A DNA stretch of 64,000 nucleotides from NCBI RefSeq assembly GCF_050947875.1, contig NW_027460335.1, positions 8,695,928-8,759,927 of the forward strand, given 5' to 3'. Positions 55,910 to 64,000 of the stretch are shown piece after piece. This DNA comes from Dermacentor variabilis (lineage: Eukaryota; Arthropoda; Arachnida; Ixodida; Ixodidae). Every line of letters starts with the position of its first letter. The first letter of the stretch is position 1. A program made the position numbers and the translations under genes. The notes below the pieces were generated by a model that saw only the letters and a list, made by a program, of their open reading frames with translations, had not been told where the DNA came from and made no database searches.

Positions 55910-57528
55910 CAGGCATGGAGGCAGGCAGACCCAAAATGGCTGAAGTAGGCAAATTTTGCTACTCGCATTAAAACACTATTATGACTACAGTATTATACAA
56001 TATATTCACTAGAATGATATTAGCAGAAATAACTCTGTTATTATCTTCCAGTTATCCAGCCAATCATTTAAGATCAGTGTAGATTATTTTTCTAACCGTT
56101 CGTGGAGCTGCTATTGCGATTAAGAGCGGCCACTATTGGCCCCTAAAATCGTCAATTATTATCATTAAGACTCTGACATTAGCAATGCTAAATATGCCTT
56201 AGCCGTTGGCCGCGCCACGGGTGATGTCTGAACAAAGTTAAACATGTGCGCGGTAATTAAGGAGGTGCTCAAATTTTACAAAACTCTCGACTGACCTTTC
56301 AAGTGCGATGCGATAGACATTTAAACACCGTATAAGTACCTAGCGTATCAAGTTACAACTTGAAAATGATGAAAAGTGACTCAGCAGGAGCGCTGTGGGC
56401 AAATGTTTAAGTAACGGTGTTGAAAACTTCCGAGCCATGTAAAATACGACATCTTTTCTCTGATTGAAGTTTTTTCCGATTCTTACAGAGAGACTGTAGC
56501 GTTTCCTTTTGCTTAATTATCTAGATGTGTCAAAAAAGAAAGGTATACGCTTTACACACACTTCGGGGATCGGTTAACGTGAAGCTTCATTTGAATTTAT
56601 TGGACTCTTTCTTCTTGCTTAATTACTGTTTCTAATTATTCAAAGCAAACTATAAAATTGGCCATACTTTCACTCTGAAAAGCCTCGCTCAATAACGTAT
56701 GCTTGTCGCTCTCTTACTCTGTGGACAGATCCGACAGAAACAAGAGTCGATCACACCCGTGGTGCAGCGGCTGTTTCATTAATGCCTAGCGAGGCTGCCC
56801 AAGTTACCGTTTACGAGAAGTCTGCACTTCTCCGCTTCGGGTTTTCCGGCGAAATCTTCGCCATGCTCTACGTTTTTCACGCAGCCACGTGAATCTGCTG
56901 TACTCCGCGCTTGAGCATCCACTCTTCTTAATTCTCCAGCCAGCATTTTTATTCATCAGACTTAGTTTCATTACCATTATGTTTGTGTTTAGCCTTCCGT
57001 AGCGCTTACATCACATGGCCGCTCCTGGCCGCCAATGTTTCCAATACTCCTTGAACCAGCCCGTTCCGCTATACTGTAGCAAGTGCCCATAATGCTGGGG
57101 CACAGGCCAAGAAAGCTCCGCTTTAACATTTGGGAAACCATCAGCCAGCAGCGGAAACCGCCAGCTGCCCTGATTTCATTGCCGAGCCGATTCAGTGGAG
57201 CTCGACTGTGCGTCTTCTGTGCTTCGTCATTTTGAGAGGTATAGCCTCCTTTGGCACTTTCTCCCCTCTTCATGCTCTGGGGACTCTCACCGCTGAGGTC
57301 ATGTGCTCTCGCGCAACGAATCTGCAGGGTACGTTCGTCGCCGGACTCCAAGAAGCTCTTCCATAAGCACGTGCTGTCGCTCAAAAAGTTTGTGTGATCT
57401 TACGGTTCAGATGCTGTGGATGTCGTGGCACTGTGTTGCATATCTCTATAGATCCGTAAAATAATTCGTATCCGCACAAATTGCAGGGCACATGCTTCAC
57501 TGACGTCGACTCTGCGGCCTTAGTCGAG
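55910..57528. other. No gene recognised
   Basis: AT-rich at first, more GC after 56750. Overlapping ORFs at 57130-57366 (+) and 56989-57384 (-) lack domains. Confidence 0.45.
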
Positions 57529-57641
57529 ATTCAGCGTTTCCTATTGCCTGCTCGGCAATAGAAAACGCTAAATTAGCGTCAGTCGCTGCCGTAAATGCCA
57601 CCTCGGTTTCGCTGAGGTGGTATTAATGGCAGCGACTGACG
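57529..57641 (+). other. Two adjacent perfect-looking hairpins
   Basis: H1: 57529-57548 pairs with 57554-57573 (about 18 of 20 pairs, 5-nt loop TGCTC). H2: 57577-57606 pairs with 57612-57641 (30 pairs, one mismatch, 5-nt loop). In H2 the three other non-Watson-Crick pairs are all G.T when read on the plus strand (G.U in plus-strand RNA). Neither carries the GGGCTAGTTGG head of the hairpin elements. Could be a small transposon, or a pre-miRNA-like RNA. Confidence 0.6.
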
Positions 57642-57649
57642 GAGGTCGA

Positions 57650-59615
57650 CCGACTCATCGCGCCTAGCGAACAAGGAATCAATTATGGCGACCGATATTT
57701 ACATTGGCAAGTGCGACCTGCCCTTCCTCACGCTAAAATGTCTAGCGTTTAATCCTATTTGCATATTCTCGCACCTAAATCACAAAGTAAAATGCGCGTC
57801 AGCGTGTACCGTTGTGCTGTTCCTGCACCACTTGCTGTGCCAGCGGCTGGCGACTGCATTCGCAGATCAGGTATATGTATCAATTAGCCTCTTGACTAAT
57901 TCGTTGATTTTGGACAAACGCCACCAATTTCGTGGGAACATTTCTGACCATAGTTTTAGAACATCGTCGCGCAGTCTCTGTGATTCGCTGTTCATAGCTC
58001 CACATAGAGCGAGAATCACAGTGGTAAAGATCTCAATAATTTAGACTGAATGATGGGAGTATTGGCGGCGAGGAGTTACGGAGTCGCCACTTAAAGGAAG
58101 CGCCTCGCTGGCGTAGTATGAGGGATCACGCGGCGCGCTCCTCATAAGTTTTGCAGTCAGCGCTCACTCAAAACACCATGCGCGAGCTCTCCCGGACATT
58201 TCTGTAAGTACTTTCGAAACGAGAGAAGTTGTTTACTGTATAAATAATAATCTTGGGCAAACTGAAAGCACACAATCGTTTACAGACGCTATCTCTTTAC
58301 CGAATACGTACAGTGAACGCCACTGCGCGCGGTCGCCGCGATGGAGACTCCCGAACCGGCTTCTTGCGCGAAAGGTAGGTAAACGCTGAGAGCAAATGAT
58401 CTGAAATATGTTCTTACAGTGTCTGTATAACTAAGTGGAGCGTAATAGAAAGAAGCCTCAATGCAGCGATCGCGCTGATTCGCAGCGACCGACTGCGCGT
58501 CTGCATGCTTGTCCGCGCACTGCTTTGCTTTCTCAGCGCGCGTGTTCTCGCACCGTGCCATGAGCTTTAGGCCGCAGAATATGAGCATTTGACAGTATAC
58601 AAGCAACCATTGTTGCGTGGGAGCTATCAGAGCTGTTCAAAAATAACTTCATTGTAGAGACTTCGACGCCTACAGGGACTATGATGTGCCGTCGCGACGA
58701 TTCAATCTTTTTTTTTCTTCTAAGTTCTTTGACTTTTCAATATTATTTTTCGAGTTGCGTCGCACTTTATGTTTATCGGTGTTCTCAGCGTGCAATTTCC
58801 CGCTGCTCCTTTTTTGTAATCCAGTGCATTAATTCATAATACAAACATGACCATATGCCACGCTTTATTTAAATATGCTTCTTACCGCTGCCTTTCCACT
58901 CCACTGAACTTTCCAGTATCTATAGTATCGACAAGTTGATAGACCAAACCGTCATAATATTAGTCGTGCAGCAGACTCGGGCGAGCGTCTCAGTGCGCGT
59001 TTTCAGAACATCGCATACCGGGCGCTGTAGCAGCAATCTTCCTCGCGTCTGTGCTTCCTGCATACCCGAGTTGTAGCCGATGACTGTTTGCCGGTTTTAT
59101 GTTTCGCGAGCCAAGCTTCACGCAGCTTCTTGTCCTGCGGCTACGTGTGAATAAGGCTGACACCGGCCTCCGTTACGTGCGTCCGGCCCTGCGGCACCGA
59201 GCAGTAGCCTACCATGTTGCGCGCCTTCAAAGGCAGTCACTACCTATTGTAGTGCTTTCAAGCGTTGTAAAGGCGACACTCGAAGCGGGAAAATATCGCC
59301 ACTAAATGAGGACCGCAGCGTACGAGGGAATTCAAACTCGTTTTCAGCTCGCTTCGGCGCTCCCGAAGCAGCCGACGCGGCCGCTATGTCCACGTGATCC
59401 CTAATAGCACGTCACGCCGACGGTGGCGCCAGCTTTTCCAGTGGTGGTGCTCGAGGCCAATATAGCCAGAATCATGTTAATGAGCGGAGAAGTATGTGCC
59501 GGTGCGGAGACATTGTCCATTCATCGTCATCACGCTGCCGTCATTCCGTTTTGGTGATGCCGCTGTCTTTACGCTGTCTGGACTGTTTTCATCGTACTGT
59601 GTTGGTCATTAGAGT
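57650..59615. other. No gene recognised
   Basis: ORFs 57685-58044 (+), 58289-58606 (-) and 59099-59305 (+) have no recognisable domains or splice context. Confidence 0.45.
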
Positions 59616-60260
59616 GTTCTAGCAGAACGTTTTTGACGGTCCACTCCGCTCTCGCGTACCCGCTCACAGTTAGCGGAGCGGCGGACGAAGAATCAGCTTT
59701 AGCAGAGCGCCCAGCTTCGTCCGAAAGGTATGTGCTCGCCTGGCGCGCCACCTTGCCGCAGAAGGTAAAGCCGCTATGAACATAATACTCAAGTTGTAGT
59801 AATTGCCGCAATAAAATAATATATTTGGAATTACTCAAATGTCTGAAGGCATTTCACGCAATACATTGCATTTGCATTTCTTATATATACAGTCCTTAGA
59901 TTAACAAAGCCGTTACGCTGTGTTGTAGCCAAGGCAAGGTTTTTTGCTCTTTCAGTACACCTAAAACGTGATCCGCATAAACAAACGTGTACACATGGCA
60001 GGCTTCTGAAACGGGTTCATGGCTACAACCTCCCGAAGTAGACGATCTTCGTGTCTCCTAAAGTGTACTCTAGGTTGGCGCTTTACAAATCCCGATTCAA
60101 ACAAACTCGTTGACGGGCCAGCAGCACTGGGGGCAGCCATCTTGCTTCGCTAGACCCGCTTGACGCGCTCGCCGCGCTCCGCTTAGAAAGCTTCCTAGCG
60201 GAAAGGGGGCTCCCGTCCGCTCGCCCGCGGAGCGGACCATCAAAAACGTTCTGCTAAAAC
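59616..60260. mobile_element. MITE with about 33-bp terminal inverted repeats
   Basis: The left end GTTCTAGCAGAACGTTTTTG (59616) is the reverse complement of the right end CAAAAACGTTCTGCTAAAAC (60260); matching continues through GGTCCRCTCCGC, with three mismatches in about 33. The length is 645 bp. The interior has no transposase. No target duplication is evident. Part of its GC-rich right interior (60120-60230) could be captured host sequence. Confidence 0.75.
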
Positions 60261-60449
60261 GGCCTATTATGTTATTTTCGTCGCGACGTTATCGCCTTCA
60301 TAGACATGTTACCCTGCTCGTCACACTGTCCTCGTCATCATTCTGTATGACATCTATCAAACATGTTGATGATAATTTGGGCCTTCATCCTCACACACTA
60401 TCACCAACATCATCAATCGCTTTGGAAGTACTTCTAATGTCGACAAGGA
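60261..60449. other. No feature
   Basis: Nothing supported. Confidence 0.4.
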
Positions 60450-60970
60450 ATTTCAGCAGTCTGCATGCGTACTTTTGTCTCCGATGCTTACATAGGTCCC
60501 TCAAAATGTATGGAAGGGTTCTATTGTGCAAGTAATAACATGTAAGCGAGCAGCCACTTATGAAACAGCTCTTGGGCGGACAGATGCAGTTTAATTTCAT
60601 TGGGAGCAGTGGTCTACGGCAGAGGCGATTCACCGGTCCCGCCTCCTCGTGTGACACGTAAGCGGACGTACAGGTCACTGCCGACCAAAACGAAGGGTTT
60701 TGTTGGACAAAGATTAGGTTGTAGAGTCCCAGCTAGAACTGTTAAAAGTTCGCTTTCGGCAATGGCGGAGTGAACGAGGCTGCACTTTGAGCTGTGCTGA
60801 TGGTACCACAGGGCAATGATATTCGGCTGTCTATTGTGCGGAGCCTGCAGGACATCAGCCCGAATAGAACATGAAAAGATGAAAACCCATCAGTGGACTT
60901 CCGTGGTAAATATGTAGCATTAGTACATCGTGTCATTATTTTTAAGTAGCACAGATCGGTGTCCAATTGC
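60450..60970 (-). pseudogene. Possible gypsy integrase C-terminal fragment
   Basis: The minus-strand ORF 60966-60742 contains TRCTNATYLPRKSTDGFSSF and HVLFG, resembling the gypsy integrase block N-x-A...TTGFSPF-x-LLYG. Downstream sequence shows no further motif, so support is a single block. Confidence 0.4.
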
Positions 60971-61439
60971 TTTTCCCGAAGCTAAACTCAGATTAACCCT
61001 CGACACCAACGGTAGCTCTAGTAAAAAAAATTGAATTTTGTACTGCAGGGCTCACCACTTATTTTATCACACTGTTTAAAAATCGCTGGTTAGAGAAAAT
61101 TACTGTTTGACTCGAAATTTGCAAATACACACATACAAGCTTGTGAATCTACAGGCTTATTTCTCTCACTTATGTTTGCTGCAAGACACTGAACTGAGGC
61201 TTGAAAAAAGATCTTAAGGACGATCTCTCTTTCTTCGCTTCTAATTAGCATGGTTTTTGCTCCCACTTACGTCTACGACGCAATTAGCAGAATAATTTCA
61301 TGATAATGCGCTTGGAATCAGCCAACGTCTGCAGATTGATACGTTTTCCTTGACATCATAAAGACGTTTGCTGTTGTGAGGCACAATTTGCTGTTCTACA
61401 AATGTCAGGCCTTGTCATTTCAAGCTCACGTCTTGGCTT
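60971..61439. other. No gene recognised
   Basis: AT-rich; may include the decayed 5' part of the LINE fragment that follows. Confidence 0.45.
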
Positions 61440-61990
61440 GTTATAATATTACCTCCACGCGCACGGCCAGCGTGTGTTGATAAACGGCTTTTCGTTATTG
61501 CCGGTGAGTGTTCCGTCTTTCATACCACAAGGATCCGTACTCGGGTCAATATTATTCTTGCTTTTGTCAATAATTCCCCAATTGTATCCAGTCTCAATCG
61601 TCACTTACAGCGCATACATAGACGAGGGACAAAAAGGACGACGAAAATCAGCGCTTGTCTTCGTCGTCTTTTTTTTTCCCCTCGTCTATGTATGCGCTGT
61701 AAGTGACAATTGATACCAATGAACACCAACTAGCCCGTACCCCGACCTTGCTTCTGTATCCAGTCGACCACCAAGTCCTATGCCGGAGTCTGTGCATTGT
61801 ATTGCTAAGTCACATGCAGTAATGATGCACATGTTCTGCAGTGTGATACTGATGAAATTCTTTCTTGGTGTGATAAAGGAATGATGAGCCGAAATCCCTC
61901 AAAGTGTTACGATGTTAAATTCACGAACAAAAAGTTACAGTGACGTTTCACTTCGTGAATGCGGGTGACGCGCTAGCGTATACTGCACAC
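61440..61990 (+). pseudogene. LINE reverse transcriptase palm fragment split by a hairpin element
   Basis: VPSFIPQGSVLGSILFLLLS (motif PQGSVLGP) is read at 61500-61575. After the hairpin insert the frame resumes with SYAGVCALYC, where the catalytic FADD/YADD box has become YAGV, and then LQCDTDEILSWCDKGMM, RNPSKCYDVKFTNKKLQ. L2/CR1/Jockey-like. Dead, both by loss of the catalytic Asp pair and by the insertion. Confidence 0.8.
61594..61754 (-). mobile_element. Hairpin element B, 161 bp, 11-bp TSD
   Basis: Flanked by perfect TGTATCCAGTC repeats (61583-61593 and 61755-61765). The hairpin occupies 61594-61713 (the fold extends to 61591-61716), with near-perfect outer pairing (GTCACTTACAGCGCATACA / TGTATGCGCTGTAAGTGAC) and a small bulge near the tip. 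On the minus strand the head, with GGGCTAGTTGG (61736-61726), precedes the hairpin. Size, flank length and architecture match element A. Confidence 0.85.
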
Positions 61991-62086
61991 GAAGCTATTG
62001 GCCCTCGGTGCGCCTAGACGCCTACACTATCCGCATCGCAGATCGTATTCAAGACAAGGCTCGCGTGGCCGCGCCATGCACACCAA

Positions 62087-62950
62087 AATGATGATGATGA
62101 GTTAATGGCATTCACTTTGAAACAGGGGCGTAGAAAGTACGTGTTTTACAACTAATGTTGCGAGAACGGCAATGATAAAATTGATAGCCACTTAGCCTAC
62201 TTGATTAATCAGGTATTCTATATATGTTTTATATAGCATATTTGTATACATCTCCTTAGTCTTTTTCTTTCCTTCAAAATCTACCTTGTACTGCTAGCTA
62301 TGACTAAGGGATCCGGTCGTATCAATCTCTTCCCTCCTTTTTCTCCAGAAATATTCGAACGTCTCGTCCTTATCTCGACTGCTGACGAACTGACGAACTG
62401 ACTGACGATAGCGCTGACGCTTCCGTCCACTTTAAACTCAAGCGCTTCTGGAAGGTGTACGTTACATACGGTTCTCACTGGGTGAATCCCTTCGCATTCA
62501 ATTAGGATGTGCTGAGTGGTTTCCGGATCTTCGCTGCAGCATACACATGCCTCATATAGTTCTGCGTATTTTCTCTGGTACTTTTTTGCCCTTAGGCAAC
62601 CGGCTCTAGCCGCAAAAAGCAAGGCCCTGCCCTTTGTGTTATCGTACAGAATTTCCCCTTCTAATTTCTTTCTTCTCATTCTTGTAAATCTGTATGATCC
62701 TTCTTGTTTTCATTCCTTACGTCCAATTAACTGTCTCTGTTTCTCTCGCTTTCTTTTGATGACTCCTGGTTGTCGACTTACATTTGCGATGACCCTGTAC
62801 TTCGTTACTAATTTTGTTGACCTCTTGCTCCTTTCTGTGTCCACGCTTTCCAAGTACAGATACTTGTGCACTTTAGTTACCCATTTATTTTCATCTATGT
62901 TCCTTAGTCTTTCCTCAAAAGTACTTTTGCTCTGTACTTCTCTAACTTAA
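62087..62950 (-). mobile_element. LINE 3' end (ORF2 C-terminus and 3' UTR), best copy
   Basis: The minus-strand ORF 62679-62281 reads ILYDNTKGRALLFAARAGC, then YELYEACVCCSEDPETTQH-like sequence with ACVCC...H...EC (terminal zinc-like module) and VDGSVSAIV. It ends at 62281. The 3' UTR reaches a (ATG)n run at 62087-62100, which on the minus strand is a (CAT)n tail. The upstream part to 62950 is decayed. Same family as 3490 and 3960. Confidence 0.75.
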
Positions 62951-64000
62951 AAACAGGCCCAACCCGTCACTCTACTCCAACAACCACCCGAGTGGAACGC
63001 CCCATTTGTAAACATTCACTTTCTAACTGAATTAACAGGCATGGCGTCAGCGCGCACAGGCAAACATGAGCACATCACATTCGATGGCCGCAGACATGTG
63101 CTGTTGTTGTGACTCGGGGTCCGAAGACGTGGGATCCTCTTTCCTCGTGGAGGAGTGAGATAGACGTGAGGCTGCGTCCGATATTTAGGACGTTGTACAA
63201 ACACGTATATATTTACATAATTACAAGCAAATGCAAAGAAATACAGAAAAGTTGGTGATAGAGTGGTAGTCGCTCATCACCCTCGCCGTCCGTAGCTCCT
63301 TTTATGCCGTGTGTGATCTTTGTTTAGTCACTTCCCCCAATCCGGTGTCAGGCGCTCGATGACATCAGGTCCCACCAACCCGGAGGTAGGTCGCCCCTTT
63401 CGCCGACGCTGCTCGTACATTGATAGGTTCATACTGAGCGGGCCGGGTCATACTGAGCGCGTCTCAGGCTTGGACAGGTCATACTCTGAGGGGTGGTGGC
63501 CGGGTGGCACTGAGCACATCTCTGGTTTGCACACGTCAGTTTCCGCTGCTGAGAGGTGATAGCGGTAACATTGCTAATCGCTGAAACCTCTCATGAACGA
63601 GGTACTCACGCGTTGGCCATAAATCATCTGGGTCGAGAACCATCCCGACGACCGTCGGCCCTTTCACTAAAATCGTGCGAGCCGTGACCGAGGGGTGTCG
63701 CGGGATGAACGGCCGATCACAACACTCTCAAAACGCTGGCGTGAGGAATCTCGGCAGCAGCAGCGACCGAAGTGACCTTCGTGGTGTCTATCGCTTCAAC
63801 GCAAACTCATCGGCGACAACGCAGCCCACACAAAGCTACCAACCATCGGCCCACCTAGACTTTGACCCAAAAGGAAATTGCTTGCCAGATAAAGCCTGCC
63901 ACATCTCGCGGCCGAAGTACAACGCCAACTTCCCTCCCCTGGTGCCATTTTTTACAATTCCTTGAAGGTACAGCGGGGCGGGACGTTTCTCGCGGCGCTC
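62951..64000. other. No gene recognised; possible LTR sequence
   Basis: CATACTGAGCG-type motifs recur at 63429, 63450 and 63480, and a CCCGACGACCGTCGGCC palindrome lies near 63643. It could be an LTR or leader in minus orientation. ORF 63675-63965 (+) has no domain. Confidence 0.35.

Overview
The window reads as nuclear DNA of an arthropod, most probably a hard tick (Ixodidae). Reasons: no compact bacterial gene order; several tRNA-derived SINEs, LINEs with RNase H domains and Ty3/gypsy elements of types I recognise from tick genomes; an SLC22-type transporter gene; and exon-like pieces with the cysteine and tryptophan spacing of tick salivary lipocalins. Family names come from protein motifs read by eye. 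No database search was run.

Layout. 1-5.8 kb: one arm pair of a long inverted-repeat element, a decayed SINE, a CA-rich microsatellite and two minus-strand LINE tails. 5.8-7.36 kb: 3' part of a LINE with an RNase H domain. 7.97-9.88 kb (minus): the one convincing intact host gene, a single-exon SLC22-like transporter with a TATA box upstream. 10.4-12.5 kb: minisatellite, SINEs and a LINE tail. 12.56-16.8 kb (plus): a decayed Ty3/gypsy element in which integrase lies upstream of reverse transcriptase (Gmr1-type order), itself carrying a solo LTR, a MITE and a hairpin element. 17.9-20.4 kb: degenerate GACGATG-type satellite, a possible lipocalin exon and a 78-bp tandem repeat. 21.4-22.9 kb: gypsy remnant. 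25.8-26.9 kb: LINE tail (minus). 28.2-33.3 kb (minus): a nearly full-length gypsy element with gag, protease, RT, RNase H and integrase, broken by point lesions. 33.6-36.9 kb (plus): a second gypsy element lying back to back with it across an AT microsatellite. 37.5-38.5 kb: LTR-like repeat, then a lipocalin-like 3' gene end. 41-48.5 kb: SINEs and a patchwork of LINE pieces. 49.7-51.3 kb: gypsy remnant (minus). 53.5 kb: paralogous lipocalin-like exon. 54.3-55.9 kb: satellite and a 300-bp compound tetranucleotide array. 57.5 kb: two adjacent hairpins. 59.6-60.3 kb: MITE. 61.4-63 kb: two LINE remnants.

The most interesting signal is a family of about 160-170-bp elements at 15654, 23475, 49841 and 61594. 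Each has a short unpaired head containing GGG(C/A)NNGTTGG followed by a hairpin with roughly 45-63-bp arms. Two copies have perfect 11-bp target duplications, and three interrupt recognisable transposon reading frames. Arms match well within a copy but poorly between copies. I do not recognise this as a described family.

How the parts work together: there is no operon-like cooperation. The window is host sequence (a transporter gene and possible secreted-protein exons) heavily loaded with nested transposons, nearly all inactivated.
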